A DNA stretch of 64,000 bases from CAYUKK01 sp964445305 (GTDB lineage: Bacteria; Acidobacteriota; Aminicenantia; Aminicenantales; UBA8522). This document shows, in pieces, positions 34,194 through 44,425 of the stretch. The position numbers and the translations under genes are program-made. The notes under the pieces were generated by a model that saw nothing but the letters and a program-made list of their open reading frames with translations, had not been told where the DNA came from and made no database searches. The stretch lies in NCBI GenBank assembly GCA_964445305.1, contig CAYUKK010000005.1, positions 1 to 64,000 on the forward strand. The letters run 5' to 3'. How positions within the stretch are numbered: position 1 is the stretch's first letter; the number at the start of each line of letters is the position of its first letter.

Positions 34194-35127
34194 TCTTGAC
34201 CTCCCCAAAGGTTTCTACGGCCAAATCGTGGACGACAGTGCAGTTCCGTCCCTGATTTTTTGCCTGGAGAAGAGCGGCGTCAGCCGAACGAATGAGCTTT
34301 TCGGCGGATGGCGGCGAAAGGCTGTCGCTCGACGCGCAGCCTGCTGAAATAGTTACGGGCAGGAGCTCTGTTCCAGCTTTGATTCCACGCCGAGCTACGG
34401 AAGTGCGCAAGCGTTCAGCAATTTTACGGACCTCGAGGACATTGCAATTTGGAAGAACGATGAGAATTTCATCGCCCCCGTATCGACCTATTTTGTCCGA
34501 TTTGCGGACTTTTTTGGCGATTCGGGAAATGATTTGCAGGAGGGCCTCGTCGCCGAGGTCATGGCCGTAAAAATCGTTAATCTTTTTGAAATAGTCGATG
34601 TCCAGCATGATGACCCCCACCGGCTTCTTCTCCCGGTGACTGCGCTCTAGCTCTTCCCGCAGAAACCTGGCAATCTCGACGCGATTCCAGAGTCTGGTTA
34701 GGCTATCGCGACTGGCCAGGTCTTTAAGTTGCCGCTGGACAAAGAGAAGCTTGTCTTCGAGGTCAATGATGCGCCGGCCTGTCTGGAGGCGGGCACGGAG
34801 CTCAAGGAAATTGACGGGCTTGGTCATATAGTCGTCGGCACCAGAGGAGAGACCGGCGATGATATCCTGTTTCCGGTCTTTGGCCGAAAGGAGGATGATG
34901 TAGGTGTACCTGTAATTTTTCCGCCGGCGGATTTTTTTGCAGATTTCCGTCCCATCCATACCTGGCATCATCCAATCGAGAATGGCCAGCCGGAGAGTCT
35001 CATCCTGGAGGCATTCCCAAGCTGCCTCACCGCTTCGGGCGATGACAACCTCATAGCCCCAGTTCTTCAAATTTTTTTCGAGAATTCTCGAGTTAATCAG
35101 GTCGTCTTCAGCGACAAGGATTTTCAT
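34186..35127 (-). CDS. Response regulator diguanylate cyclase (REC-GGDEF)
   Basis: 313 residues. The receiver domain has the phosphoacceptor D51 in I-L-D-W-M-M-P-G. The cyclase domain has active-site G-G-D-E-I at 217-221, in which the last Phe of GGDEF is Ile. The inhibitory I-site R-K-S-D at 208-211 is correctly spaced five residues upstream. It should make c-di-GMP on phosphorylation, with product inhibition. It overlaps the kinase gene by 4 nt. Confidence 0.93.
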   Translation of the reverse strand: MKILVAEDDLINSRILEKNLKNWGYEVVIARSGEAAWECLQDETLRLAILDWMMPGMDGTEICKKIRRRKNYRYTYIILLSAKDRKQDIIAGLSSGADDYMTKPVNFLELRARLQTGRRIIDLEDKLLFVQRQLKDLASRDSLTRLWNRVEIARFLREELERSHREKKPVGVIMLDIDYFKKINDFYGHDLGDEALLQIISRIAKKVRKSDKIGRYGGDEILIVLPNCNVLEVRKIAERLRTSVARRGIKAGTELLPVTISAGCASSDSLSPPSAEKLIRSADAALLQAKNQGRNCTVVHDLAVETFGEVKNA

Positions 35128-38100
35128 GTCATGTTTCCTTTTGCGGCATCCGTGTGCTTGCTCTTGGCGCTCATGGATTGTCTCTCGCTCATGACCTGAG
35201 CAATCGTTTCAGCCAGTTGCTGGGAATTGAGCGGCTTGGAGATATAACCGTCCATGCCCATGGCCAAGCATTTTTCCTTATCGCCCTTCATGGCGTGGGC
35301 GGTCATGGCGATGATCGGCGTGTAATTTCCCGTCTGCCTATCTTTCTCGCGAATGGCTTTGGTCGCTTGGAATCCATCCATGACGGGCATCTGGACGTCC
35401 ATCAAGACGAGCTCGAAATTTCCCTTTTCCAGGGCCGCCAATGCCTCCTGGCCATTCATCACGCCTGTTACTTGATGACCCTGCTTCTCGAGCATGTAGA
35501 TGGCCACCTTCTGGTTAACCAGGTTGTCCTCGGCGATGAGAATCCGAAACGTCTGGCGGGGAAGCGACGTCTGGGGAGGGCGCTCAGCCGGCGGAGATGG
35601 TTGCTCGGGCTGGACAGTGGGCACGCTTGGCCAAGGGAGGCCGAGTACTTCGAGGAGGCTTCTCTTCAGTTCAGATGGCTTGATGGGCTTAGTTAAGCAC
35701 GCTCGAATCCCGAGCTTGAGCCAGGGAGTGGTTTCGATGCGACTGTTGTTCGAATTCATCATCACCAGCGTCGATTTGGCGATAGAGGGGTTGTTCTTGA
35801 TGTAGTCGAGAATGAGGAAGCTATCATGGCCGGGCAAGTTGGCGTCGAGGAGAATGAGAGGAGTAGCCTTTTCCTTGTCCCGGATTTCGTCGAGGAGGAC
35901 AGTAACTTCGTCAGCGCTCTCGGCGCAGGTGACATCGAATCCCCAGAAGGAGGCCATTCTGTTTAAGAAATGGAGAGAAGCTCTGTTGTCTTCAACCAGG
36001 AGAAGGCGGTTTTTCTCTCCTTGCCAATGGAGAGGCGAGGAGAGTTTCTCGGCTGATTCCTTGACCCGCCGAAAGCGAGTCGTGAAATAGAATTTGCTTC
36101 CTTTTCCGACCTGGCTCTCTACCCAGATCTTCCCTCCTAAGAGCTCAACCAGTTGGGAGGAGATGGATAGGCCTAGACCGGTGCCGCCAAACTTGCGTGT
36201 CATCGAGCTATCGGCCTGGGCGAAAACATCAAAGATGATTTTTTGCTTATCTTCGGGAATCCCTATGCCTGTGTCGGCAATGGTGAAAAGAAGCATCGTT
36301 TCTTCGGAGGAACTGCTGACTTCCTCGACCCGGACGACAATCTCGCCTTTTTGTGTGAACTTGATGGCGTTTCCAACGAGGTTGATGAGAATCTGGCGGA
36401 GCCGGCCAGGGTCGCCAATGAGTTGGGCATCCAGCTCGGGGTGGATATCGACAATGAGGTCGAGCTTATTTCGATGTGCCTGGATAGCTAACGGGGTGAG
36501 CGTTTCAAAGATGAAATCCTCCAGGCGGAAGTTTGTCCATTCGAGCTCGACCTTTCTTGCTTCAATCTTGGTAAAATCGAGGAGGTCGTTGATCAAGTTC
36601 AGCAGGCTCTCGGCAGAGGACTTGATGCCCCGGATGTATTCTTTTTGCTCGGGCGTGAGTGAGGTGTCCAGAGCCAGTTCCGTCATCCCGAGGATCCCGT
36701 TCATCGGCGTTCGGATCTCGTGACTGATGTTGGCCAGGAACTCGCTTTTGGCCTTGTTCGCTTCCTGGGCTTGCCGCCTCGTCCGGACGAGCTCGGTCAC
36801 GTCGATCAAGTTAAGCAGAAGTCCGTTGTAATGGCCGTTCGAATAGATAGGCTTGACTCGAAAAATTAGTTCTTTTTGGCCGATGGCTTTCTGTATCTCA
36901 AAGGGGGCTGAGGATACGTTTTTCTTGAAAGTGTCGATACACGCTCTCAGGTTGTCAGCTGTCTGCTTACCGTGGAATTCCCAGATCGGGCGGCCAATGA
37001 CTTCCTCGCGTTTCTTGTTGAAGAGGTTCAAGAAATAATCATTGACCTCAAGGATAATGTCCTGGCTGTTGGCAAAAGCAATGCCCTCCTCAATTCCCGA
37101 GATAATGGCCATGAGCTTTTCCGATTCGTTCTGGATGGCCTTTTCTGTTCGCCTCCGGCTGAGGGCTTCGATAAAGATGGCGGCCAGCGATTCGACGGCC
37201 GCTTGGTCATCTTCGTCATAACCACCTTCTTTATTGGCTAAGACGAGAACGCCAGCCACCCTGTCGACCTGTTTCATTGGAACGCAGAGGAGAGAGGTAA
37301 GAACAGGATGGCCAGGAGGCGTTCCCACGCGTAAGGGATGGGTGGAGGGAGTATTGATGATATGGGAATGCCCATCCTTGAGGGGAAGGCTCCATAAGCC
37401 ACGGATTCTCATATTCTTGAGAAGAGAAGAGGCCTCATCCTGGGGGATGCGGCAACCCTCGTAACCCGCCGTGTTCATAGTAATGACGTCCAGGTGTCCG
37501 CGGCTGTTAATTTCTCCAATGAACCCAAGGGGACTCTCTGTTAGCTCTTCGGCGATGTCGAGGCAGGCAAGAGCGATGTCGGCGTCTGATTCGGCAAAAA
37601 GCACTTTCTGAAGGAGTTTATTGATTCCCTCGAGAAGCTTTTTCTGCTTCAGGATTTGGCTTTCGGCTCTTTTTCTTTCCGTGATGTCCTTGTCCATGCC
37701 CCGGTAGCCGAGGAGTTCGCCCTTCGCATCGAGGATGGGCAGGGCATTGGTCAACAAACATACGAGTCGTCCATCTTTGGTGAGGTTCCAGTTTTCGAAA
37801 TCAAGGATGGGCTTTTTTTCTGCTCGAGCTTGAGCGAAAAAGGCCGACGCTCGCTCCGCCTCACTTTCCGGCATCAGGTCAAAAGGCCTTTTCCCCAGGA
37901 TCTCTTCAGGTTCGTATCCAAGAATTTGTTTAACCCTGCCGGAAGCAAACGTGTAGACCGCGTCGGCGTCGACTTCCCAGACCCAATCGGCCGAGCTGAG
38001 GACGATGTCTTCAAAGCGCTTCTGGGATAAACGAAGGTCTTCGTGGATTCTCTTTTGCCCAGAGATGTCGCGATAGATGCCGAAAATCGCCTTGAGCTGG

Positions 38101-38417
38101 CCATCGACGATGATGGGCGAGACGATGACGGAAACCTGGACAGCCGGCCCATCATTGGCCTGGCGGGTTGTTTCAAAAGAAACCCGCTCGCCGTTGGCCA
38201 CTCTCTGAGTGATAGATACGGCTGAGTCGAACTCCTCGGGTGGAACAATGAGGGTATCGATCTTTTGGCCGAGAATTTCCCCGGGCTCAAACCCGAACAT
38301 CCTTCTGAACTCTTGGTTAAACCTGAGGATATGGCCCTCCCGGTCGGCGATGACCATTCCTTCCCGAGCGTCTTCAAAAACCTTTTCAAAACAGAATTCT
38401 TCTTCCGGCCGGCTCAT
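35124..38417 (-). CDS. Hybrid sensor histidine kinase (PAS-PAS-GAF-PAS-HisKA-HATPase-REC-REC)
   Basis: 1097 residues and no clear membrane span, so a cytosolic sensor is likely. Domains in order are PAS (10-120), PAS (135-250), GAF (265-420), PAS (435-545), HisKA with H566 in S-H-E-I-R-T-P, and HATPase with the N-box around N683 and G boxes D-T-G-I-G-I and G-G-T-G-L-G-L. Two receivers follow, with D858 (L-L-D-A-N) and D1007 (L-M-D-V-Q-M-P). The signal is unknown. It forms a three-gene relay operon with the REC-GGDEF and Hpt genes. Confidence 0.93.
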   Translation of the reverse strand: MSRPEEEFCFEKVFEDAREGMVIADREGHILRFNQEFRRMFGFEPGEILGQKIDTLIVPPEEFDSAVSITQRVANGERVSFETTRQANDGPAVQVSVIVSPIIVDGQLKAIFGIYRDISGQKRIHEDLRLSQKRFEDIVLSSADWVWEVDADAVYTFASGRVKQILGYEPEEILGKRPFDLMPESEAERASAFFAQARAEKKPILDFENWNLTKDGRLVCLLTNALPILDAKGELLGYRGMDKDITERKRAESQILKQKKLLEGINKLLQKVLFAESDADIALACLDIAEELTESPLGFIGEINSRGHLDVITMNTAGYEGCRIPQDEASSLLKNMRIRGLWSLPLKDGHSHIINTPSTHPLRVGTPPGHPVLTSLLCVPMKQVDRVAGVLVLANKEGGYDEDDQAAVESLAAIFIEALSRRRTEKAIQNESEKLMAIISGIEEGIAFANSQDIILEVNDYFLNLFNKKREEVIGRPIWEFHGKQTADNLRACIDTFKKNVSSAPFEIQKAIGQKELIFRVKPIYSNGHYNGLLLNLIDVTELVRTRRQAQEANKAKSEFLANISHEIRTPMNGILGMTELALDTSLTPEQKEYIRGIKSSAESLLNLINDLLDFTKIEARKVELEWTNFRLEDFIFETLTPLAIQAHRNKLDLIVDIHPELDAQLIGDPGRLRQILINLVGNAIKFTQKGEIVVRVEEVSSSSEETMLLFTIADTGIGIPEDKQKIIFDVFAQADSSMTRKFGGTGLGLSISSQLVELLGGKIWVESQVGKGSKFYFTTRFRRVKESAEKLSSPLHWQGEKNRLLLVEDNRASLHFLNRMASFWGFDVTCAESADEVTVLLDEIRDKEKATPLILLDANLPGHDSFLILDYIKNNPSIAKSTLVMMNSNNSRIETTPWLKLGIRACLTKPIKPSELKRSLLEVLGLPWPSVPTVQPEQPSPPAERPPQTSLPRQTFRILIAEDNLVNQKVAIYMLEKQGHQVTGVMNGQEALAALEKGNFELVLMDVQMPVMDGFQATKAIREKDRQTGNYTPIIAMTAHAMKGDKEKCLAMGMDGYISKPLNSQQLAETIAQVMSERQSMSAKSKHTDAAKGNMT

Positions 38418-38432
38418 ATTTTACTCACAACG

Positions 38433-38461
38433 AGTATACAAAACGGGGTTTTTCCTTTGAA
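38433..38461 (-). promoter_or_regulatory. Sigma70-like promoter of the kinase-GGDEF-Hpt operon
   Basis: On the minus strand TTCAAA (38461-38456) and TATACT (38438-38433) are 17 nt apart. The -10 ends 15 nt before the ATG, giving a leader of about 8 nt without a clear ribosome-binding site. Confidence 0.45.
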
Positions 38462-38544
38462 AAAACATCTCACTCCAGCGCTCTTCAGGAGCTAGCTCCG
38501 ATTTTATTCGGGCCCTGTGACCGGTCAATCGCCTTTGCGGGTGA

Positions 38545-38569
38545 AAGGAAGGGTGATTTTCCCTTCCTT
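38545..38569. repeat. Nine-bp inverted repeat (hairpin)
   Basis: AAGGAAGGG and CCCTTCCTT form a perfect 9-bp stem with a 7-nt loop (TGATTTT). No T-run follows, and it lies between two divergent promoters. An operator or attenuator role is possible. Confidence 0.45.
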
Positions 38570-38755
38570 CCCGTCATCGCTGGAGGTGAAAAGCGCCACG
38601 GCCATTAACGAGCCTATAGAGAAGTTCCCCCGATGGGGATTTGTGAAGCCTCGGGTTGTGCCGCCTCGAGGCTCCCTTATCCCATACGCTTAAAAATTCA
38701 TCCTCTCGATTTCCCCATCGGGAAGCCAATTCTTGCAAGGGCGTCGCCTGCAGCA

Positions 38756-38784
38756 TTATCAATTGGGATGAAAAAATGTATAAT
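38756..38784 (+). promoter_or_regulatory. Sigma70-like promoter of the AI-2E family gene, leaderless
   Basis: TTATCA (38756-38761) and a perfect TATAAT (38779-38784) are 17 nt apart. The -10 ends 10 nt before ATG 38795, so the predicted start falls about 4 nt before the start codon, downstream of the AAGGG motif. Confidence 0.5.
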
Positions 38785-38794
38785 AAGGGCCTCC

Positions 38795-39814
38795 ATGGAG
38801 GGTAATAAACTTTTCGCCGTCTCATCTACGCTCATCCTCCTCTTCTTGACCGGTCTCATTCTCAAGCTGGCCAAGCCAGTCATTTTCCCCTTCTTCCTGG
38901 CTATCTTTTTCTATTTTATCCTTTCCCCTGTCTTTGAATTGATGACGCGAGCAAGGATTCCCCGCTCCCTGGCCGTGTTTTTGATTATCATCATTACCTT
39001 TTTTGTTATCTATCTTTTGGGCGTCGTCATCTATTCAAGCGGAAAGATGTTGGCCGCTTCTTTTCCTCAGTATGGGCAGAAGTTAAATGCTTTTCTCTCT
39101 GCCCTCAGGGCTAAGCTTATGGAAGCGAACGTAAGCTGGGACCCCCTCACTTGGACCAAGAGTCTTGACCTAAACCGACTGGCCTCGCTTCTTCTATCCT
39201 CCCTGGACAGGTTTATTTCTTTTCTTTCCAACCTTGCCCTTGTCCTGGTTTTTCTGATTTTCATGCTGGCCGGTCGGGGCAAACTCAAGGGTAAGATCAA
39301 CAAGTCTTTCAGCCCGGAGAAATCATCCCAGATCAACCGGGTTTTGGACAACATCGACCGCCAGGTCCAGCGCTATCTGGCCATCAAGACACTGACGAGC
39401 CTGCTTGCGGGCCTCGTCACCATGGCCGTTTTGTTCCTTTTCCGGGTTGATTTTGCCTTCGTCTTTGGGTTTCTGATCTTTCTTCTCAATTTTATTCCCA
39501 GCCTGGGGTCCATTCTCGGCTTTCTCATTATTTTTCTCGCTGCCGCTTTTCAATTTGGTAGCTTCTGGCCGGCTCTTTGGATGTTACTCATCCTCATCGG
39601 CCTAGACCTTTTGATCGCCAATTTTCTTGAGCCGAAACTCATGGGTTATGGGCTCGGGTTGAGCCCGCTGGCCGTCCTGTTTTCCCTTTTTTTCTGGGGC
39701 TGGCTGTGGGGAGTGCCAGGAATGTTCTTGGCTGTTCCTCTGCTCGCCGTCATCAAAATCTCCTGCGCTAATATCCCTTCCCTCCAGTTCGTTTCAGAAA
39801 TCCTGAGCAAATGA
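38795..39814 (+). CDS. AI-2E family membrane transporter
   Basis: 339 residues with about eight membrane spans in the pattern of the AI-2E/PerM family: two N-terminal spans, a long hydrophilic loop, then a C-terminal bundle with F-I-P-S-L-G-S and N-F-L-E-P-K-L-M-G motifs. ATG 38795 is chosen over 38768 because the latter would lie upstream of the TATAAT box. Family members act in export of small molecules or cation homeostasis; the substrate cannot be told from sequence. Confidence 0.88.
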   Translation: MEGNKLFAVSSTLILLFLTGLILKLAKPVIFPFFLAIFFYFILSPVFELMTRARIPRSLAVFLIIIITFFVIYLLGVVIYSSGKMLAASFPQYGQKLNAFLSALRAKLMEANVSWDPLTWTKSLDLNRLASLLLSSLDRFISFLSNLALVLVFLIFMLAGRGKLKGKINKSFSPEKSSQINRVLDNIDRQVQRYLAIKTLTSLLAGLVTMAVLFLFRVDFAFVFGFLIFLLNFIPSLGSILGFLIIFLAAAFQFGSFWPALWMLLILIGLDLLIANFLEPKLMGYGLGLSPLAVLFSLFFWGWLWGVPGMFLAVPLLAVIKISCANIPSLQFVSEILSK

Positions 39815-39836
39815 GGAGGGAAAACAGAGCGAAGAC

Positions 39837-40466
39837 CTAAGAAGAGCGGATGATTTTTCTGTTCTGGCTCAGGGCCTTGAGCTTAGAGAAACGGCGGCTC
39901 AATTCCCGGATATAATTTCGGCCTTCCCAATCTTTAGCTGCCAGGTGCTTCAAGTCGAGGATAACTTTGTCCAAGCATTTGAGCTTTTCTTCTTTCTTAT
40001 AGTCAGCCACGTGGCTGGGAAGGACTATTTTCCTTTGGTATCGGCATGCCTCGATGCTCTCGAAAATCGCCTCTCCCGTTTCATTGCCGAGGGAAGCCTT
40101 TTCGCGGGGGAGGAGGAGCCGGCTTTTTTCTTTTTCGATTTTTCCCCGGGCATATTCGAGGGCGAGGAGGGCTTCCTTGTCAGTAAAAGATGGGTCTTTC
40201 TCGGCCCGGTCAGCGATTGGCGCTTCGATGTGGAGGAGCAGCCAGGTTAGCCTTTCGTCGGCCAGCATATCCTCCGCCGAAGTCTGTTTCCTGTCGATGA
40301 TTCTCTTTTCCTGGTATGGCTTATGCTGGACGAGGTGAGGGCACGTTGCCGGACAGTGGATTTTTTTCTCGCGCACCAAGCCGCAACAGAGAGGGCAGAG
40401 CTCAATCCCCAGGGCGGGGCAGGCCCTTTTGGCTTTCCTGACGTGGCATCGGGCACATTTGTCCAT
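39837..40466 (-). CDS. Hypothetical protein with Cys-rich N-terminal zinc-binding region
   Basis: 209 residues, no recognised family. The first 45 residues contain ten cysteines in patterns such as C-A-R-C, C-P-L-C-C and C-P-A-T-C-P, likely binding one or two zinc ions. The remainder is helical and highly charged. It is the last gene of the pyr-rnc run, 16 nt after the Mth938-like gene. The layout suggests a nucleic-acid- or protein-binding adaptor. Confidence 0.65.
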   Translation of the reverse strand: MDKCARCHVRKAKRACPALGIELCPLCCGLVREKKIHCPATCPHLVQHKPYQEKRIIDRKQTSAEDMLADERLTWLLLHIEAPIADRAEKDPSFTDKEALLALEYARGKIEKEKSRLLLPREKASLGNETGEAIFESIEACRYQRKIVLPSHVADYKKEEKLKCLDKVILDLKHLAAKDWEGRNYIRELSRRFSKLKALSQNRKIIRSS

Positions 40467-40482
40467 GGGATGGCTTCCCGCT

Positions 40483-40821
40483 CTAACAGGTTAAATGAAA
40501 AGCGCCCGCCGTCCTCTTCTGGAGAGCAAGTTTGTTAAAAGTCTCGACGGCCTGGCTTGTTTTTTCGGCGAGGAGAACAGTTCCTTTGGCCTGAAAGGCT
40601 GCCCTGACCTCTGGATGGACTTTCATCAACCCCATAAAACCTGTTCCGATAACAAGGACTTCGATCTTCTCGTTGAGGAGGTCGGCGAGGTCCTCCGCAC
40701 ACACGCTGTGTCCTTCCTTTCGCCACCAGGATGGTATGACCCTTTCGGGGAGGATGATGAGGTCGGCTGTGTATTTCTTCCCGTCAACGACCATCATCCC
40801 GAACTTGTAGTTCTCGATCAT
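40483..40821 (-). CDS. Mth938-like domain protein
   Basis: 112 residues. This is the compact fold of the Mth938/NDUFAF3 (DUF498) family, with L-I-I-L-P-E-R-V near residue 21 and the diagnostic V-L-V-I-G-T-G near 55. Bacterial function is unknown. It overlaps the rnc stop by 4 nt, so it is cotranslated with RNase III. Confidence 0.82.
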   Translation of the reverse strand: MIENYKFGMMVVDGKKYTADLIILPERVIPSWWRKEGHSVCAEDLADLLNEKIEVLVIGTGFMGLMKVHPEVRAAFQAKGTVLLAEKTSQAVETFNKLALQKRTAGAFHLTC

Positions 40822-41561
40822 TTCTTCATCAGGAAAGTTTCCCGGGTCAGGCCTTTCATTTTTCGCCCGACAAGGCTGAGAAGTGCTTTCTTGGCCGCGT
40901 TCTGTTCGGCCGCCTTTTTTGAATTCCCTCGCGCCTTGGCCAAAGGAACCGAGCCGGCGTAGACTTCGACGGTAAAAACTTTCTCATGGTCAGGCCCGGC
41001 TGAGGTTACGACCTTGTACGTGGGCGGAGCCAAGTTTTCTCGCTGGAAGTACTCCTGGAGGGCCGATTTATAGTTATCGATCAAGAATTTCCGGCTGTCG
41101 ACTTTCTTGAAAAATTCTCCAAGGAGGGGAGACAGAAATTTCTTGGCGGCATCATATCCTTGGTCGAGATAGATAGCTCCGAGCAAGGCTTCGAAAGCTC
41201 CGGCCAGGATAGTTCTCTTTTTCCGTCCACCGCTTTTTTCTTCGCCCTTGCCGAGAAGAATTTTTTTGTCCAACCTGATTTTCCTGGCCAGGCGGGAAAG
41301 TGAGTCAGCGCTGGCGGCGGCCGATTTTAGCTTCGATAATTCCCCCTCGCTCAGGTCGGGCCAGCAAGAATAGAGAAAGTCGGCCATCGCCAGCCCAACG
41401 ACAGAATCCCCGATGAATTCGAGGACTTCATTATCCCGCGGGTTATCGGGGTGTTTCTCGAAGGCATAAGAACTGTGTGTCAAGGCCTGCCGGAGTAATT
41501 CCTTATTCTGGAAATGAAAGCCGAGCTTTTTCTCCAGGTTATCGGGTTTGAATTCGGCCAT
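40818..41561 (-). CDS. rnc: Ribonuclease III
   Basis: 247 residues. Double-strand-specific endonuclease with the nine-residue signature N-E-V-L-E-F-I-G-D near 44-52, the second acidic site in E-A-L-L-G-A-I-Y-L-D, and a C-terminal dsRNA-binding domain ending in K-K-A-A-E-Q-N-A-A-K-K-A. It lies 7 nt after pyrC in a dense minus-strand run. Confidence 0.95.
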   Translation of the reverse strand: MAEFKPDNLEKKLGFHFQNKELLRQALTHSSYAFEKHPDNPRDNEVLEFIGDSVVGLAMADFLYSCWPDLSEGELSKLKSAAASADSLSRLARKIRLDKKILLGKGEEKSGGRKKRTILAGAFEALLGAIYLDQGYDAAKKFLSPLLGEFFKKVDSRKFLIDNYKSALQEYFQRENLAPPTYKVVTSAGPDHEKVFTVEVYAGSVPLAKARGNSKKAAEQNAAKKALLSLVGRKMKGLTRETFLMKK

Positions 41562-41568
41562 GTCTGTT

Positions 41569-42852
41569 TCAGGAGAAAGGGTAGACGACTTTCCCGGCGA
41601 CGATGGTCATCACGGGGGCACCTTTGAGTTTCCAGCCATGGAAGGGATTGTTGCGGCTCTTCGATGCGAATTTGAAAATGTCGACAACGATTTCTTTATG
41701 GAGATTGAGGATCGTTATGTCGGCGTCCTTACCCACGGCCAGACTTCCTTTGTCCTTCAGACCGAGAATCCGCGCCGGGTTGGTCGACATGAGCTCGATG
41801 AAACGGGCAAGGGAAATAGCGTTCTTGTTGACTAACCTATCCAGCATCAGAGAAACGGCTGTCTCCAAGCCGTTGATGCCAAAAAGAGCGCGATCGAACT
41901 CAACGTCCTTCTCCTCGGTCGTATGGGGAGCGTGGTCCGTAGCCAGAGCATCGATCACTCCTGATTTGAGAGCGGACAGAAGAGCCTGCACATCCTCCTG
42001 ACTTCTCAGGGGCGGGTTGACCTTGAGTCGAGTATCATAATTGGTCAGGGCTGAGTCGGTGAGCGTCAGATGGTGGGGAGTCACTTCAGCCGTTACCCTG
42101 ACTCCTCGTTTCTTGGCCTCCTCAACGAGCCGGACAGCCCCCCGCGTGCTCAGGTGGGCGATGTGAACCCGAGCTCGGGATTCCTCGGCTAAGATGAGGT
42201 CTCTGGCCACCATCACCTCCTCGGCTGAGGCGGGGATTCCCTTGAGTCCGAAAAGGTAGGAATAAAACCCTTCGTGCATGAGTCCGTCTTGGCTGAGGCT
42301 AAAATCCTCGCAATGGTCGATGAGGACGACCCCGAGGAAGTTGGTATATTCCAGAGCTCGACGCATGAGCTGGTTGTTCTGGATGCAGCGGCCATCGTCA
42401 GAGAAAGCCACAACCCCAGCGCTGCGCAGGTCCGCCATATCGGTGAGCTCTTCGCCGCGCAAACCCATGGAAATGGCGGCGATGGGGAAAAGGTTGACGA
42501 TGGCCCTTTTTTTTGCCTCAGCGAAAAGATATTCGGTGACGCCTCGATTGTCGTTGACCGGGTTGGTGTTGGGCATAGCGCAGATAGAAGTAAAGCCCCC
42601 CTTGGCTGCGGCCCGGGAGGCAGTTTCGATATCCTCCTTTTCTTCCTGACCGGGTTCGCGAACATGGGTGTGCATATCGATGAAGCCAGGTGCGACGACG
42701 AGTCGGGATGCATCAATAACCTTCCAGTCCTTGCTCGCTTCGACCCTGGGCTTGATATCGATGATTTTGCCGCGGTCAACCAGGATATCCATGGTCTCAT
42801 CCATGGCAGAAGCAGGGTCCACCACCCGTCCGTTTTTAATCAGCAGTTTCAC
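41569..42852 (-). CDS. pyrC: Dihydroorotase
   Basis: 427 residues, class I long form. It has the metal-binding [11 protein letters not shown] motif at about 57-67, the bridging region and a later A-T-D-H-A-P-H-T with the catalytic Asp. It converts N-carbamoyl-aspartate to dihydroorotate in UMP synthesis. The ATG overlaps the pyrB 3' end by 17 nt. Confidence 0.95.
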   Translation of the reverse strand: MKLLIKNGRVVDPASAMDETMDILVDRGKIIDIKPRVEASKDWKVIDASRLVVAPGFIDMHTHVREPGQEEKEDIETASRAAAKGGFTSICAMPNTNPVNDNRGVTEYLFAEAKKRAIVNLFPIAAISMGLRGEELTDMADLRSAGVVAFSDDGRCIQNNQLMRRALEYTNFLGVVLIDHCEDFSLSQDGLMHEGFYSYLFGLKGIPASAEEVMVARDLILAEESRARVHIAHLSTRGAVRLVEEAKKRGVRVTAEVTPHHLTLTDSALTNYDTRLKVNPPLRSQEDVQALLSALKSGVIDALATDHAPHTTEEKDVEFDRALFGINGLETAVSLMLDRLVNKNAISLARFIELMSTNPARILGLKDKGSLAVGKDADITILNLHKEIVVDIFKFASKSRNNPFHGWKLKGAPVMTIVAGKVVYPFS

Positions 42853-43774
42853 GCTCTTTTCCTCCCAAGAGAAGGTAGAGGACAGCCATGCGGATGGCGA
42901 TGCCGTTTTCGACTTGCTTGAGGATGACCGACTTAACGGAATCAGCCATCTCCGAGGAAATTTCGACTCCTCTGTTTATCGGGCCTGGATGCATGATGAT
43001 AGCGTCTTTCTTGGCCAAGCGGAACCGCTCTCGGGTTAGACAATAGAGGTTTCGGTATTCCCGGAGGGAGGGGAAATAGTTCGCCTTCTGTCTTTCTCTC
43101 TGGATGCGGAGCATCATGATCACGTCCGCACCCTCCAGGGCTTTGTCCAGGTTATGTTCGATTTGCACGCCGAGTTGGCCGAACTCTGGGGGAAGGAGCG
43201 ATGGAGGCCCAACGAGAGTGACACTCGCCCCAACCTTTTGGAGGAGAAAAATATTTGAGCGGGCAACGCGACTGTGGAGGATGTCCCCGACGATAACGAC
43301 CTTGAGGTTGGGAAAATTCTTCTTATGTTGACGGATTGTCAAGGCATCCAACAACGCTTGGGTCGGGTGTTCGTGGCTTCCGTCGCCGGCGTTGATGACA
43401 TGGGAGCGACAGAAGGTAGAAACGAAATGCGGCGCACCGGAGCACGAATGGCGGATGACGAGAGCATCTGGATTCATGGCCTCCAAGTTCAAGACGGTGT
43501 CCTTCAAACTTTCTCCTTTGACGACGCTGCTTGTCTGTTGACTGAAGTTGACGATGTCCGCGCTCAGCCTCTTGGCCGCCAGCTCGAAGGAACTCCGGGT
43601 CCGCGTGCTGGGTTCAAAAAAAAGGTTGATGATCGTCTTGCCGCGAAGGGTCGGGACTTTCTTGACCTCTCGGGTGGAAATCTCGGACAGGGATTCAGCC
43701 GTGTCCAGGATAGTCATGATCTCGGAAACCTCGAGCTCTTGGATGCCGAGCAGGTGCCGTCGTTTGAATTCCAA
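42836..43774 (-). CDS. pyrB: Aspartate carbamoyltransferase catalytic subunit
   Basis: 312 residues. The carbamoyl-phosphate motif F-E-P-S-T-R-T-R is near residue 52, the H-P-T-Q-A-L-L-D segment near 135, and G-P-I-N-R-G-V-E near the end. No pyrI regulatory subunit is adjacent. It is placed between pyrR and pyrC, the common pyrimidine operon order. Confidence 0.96.
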   Translation of the reverse strand: MEFKRRHLLGIQELEVSEIMTILDTAESLSEISTREVKKVPTLRGKTIINLFFEPSTRTRSSFELAAKRLSADIVNFSQQTSSVVKGESLKDTVLNLEAMNPDALVIRHSCSGAPHFVSTFCRSHVINAGDGSHEHPTQALLDALTIRQHKKNFPNLKVVIVGDILHSRVARSNIFLLQKVGASVTLVGPPSLLPPEFGQLGVQIEHNLDKALEGADVIMMLRIQRERQKANYFPSLREYRNLYCLTRERFRLAKKDAIIMHPGPINRGVEISSEMADSVKSVILKQVENGIAIRMAVLYLLLGGKERETAD

Positions 43775-43783
43775 GGGGCTCTC

Positions 43784-44338
43784 CTATTTTAGCTCGGCCG
43801 GTTCGGTGATGAGGACTTCATCCACGTCGTCGACTTCGGTGAGACGGACCTGGACTACTTCTCGCTTCGAAGTTGGAAGAACTTTGCCCACATAGTCGGG
43901 CCGGATGGGGAGTTCGCGGTGGCCGCGGTCGATGAGGACGAGAAGCTGGACAGTCTGAGGCCGGCCGAGGTCGAACAAGCTGTCCATAGCCGCGCGGATG
44001 GTCCGACCGGTGAAGAGGACATCGTCTACGAGAAGGACATCCTTTTTGGAGATGGGAAAGTCGATTTCCGTTTTCTGGACCATATGCTGGGTTTCGAGCT
44101 CTGCGAAGTCGTCCCGGTAGAGGGTGATGTCCAGAACGCCAACGGGGATTTCCACATTCTCCAGGTCCTTGATCAGTTTGGCAATCCGCTTGCCCAGATA
44201 AATGCCGCGAGTTCTTATGCCGATGATGACCAGGTTCTTCAGGTTACGATTGCGCTCCAGAATCTCCGTCGTCATCCTGTCCAGAGACCTCTTGATCTTG
44301 GCGGCATCCATCACTCGAGCTTTGATTTTTTCAGCCAT
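43784..44338 (-). CDS. pyrR: PyrR bifunctional pyrimidine regulator/uracil phosphoribosyltransferase
   Basis: 184 residues. The PRPP loop V-L-L-V-D-D-V-L-F-T-G-R-T is present, with I-G-I-R-T-R-G upstream as in PyrR. It should bind RNA and regulate the pyr genes behind it. I did not find a convincing PyrR-binding anti-antiterminator loop in the 87-bp leader. A weak promoter (TTGACT at 44429-44424, 17 nt, then CATGTT) lies there. Confidence 0.93.
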   Translation of the reverse strand: MAEKIKARVMDAAKIKRSLDRMTTEILERNRNLKNLVIIGIRTRGIYLGKRIAKLIKDLENVEIPVGVLDITLYRDDFAELETQHMVQKTEIDFPISKKDVLLVDDVLFTGRTIRAAMDSLFDLGRPQTVQLLVLIDRGHRELPIRPDYVGKVLPTSKREVVQVRLTEVDDVDEVLITEPAELK

Positions 44339-44425
44339 GTTCAGTCTCCTCCGCTGCCGGGTTCTCCGTAAGAATGAGTGGGAAACAGGTTTTCCTATTG
44401 AACATGCCCTAACTTACGGAAAAAG

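Larger units (their letters stand above)
38418..38794. other. Intergenic region between divergent kinase and AI-2E genes
   Basis: 377 bp without a supported gene. It contains promoters for both flanking genes and a strong hairpin, listed separately. An AGCCTCG/CGAGGCT inverted repeat also lies near 38646-38672. Confidence 0.5.

Noticed and set aside
38574..38825. Minus-strand frame of about 83 codons upstream of the kinase gene
   Set aside because: It is antisense to the AI-2E start and its promoter, with no family match or ribosome-binding site.
44339..44425. PyrR-binding attenuator before pyrR
   Set aside because: The leader is short and lacks the expected binding-loop consensus and terminator/antiterminator pair.
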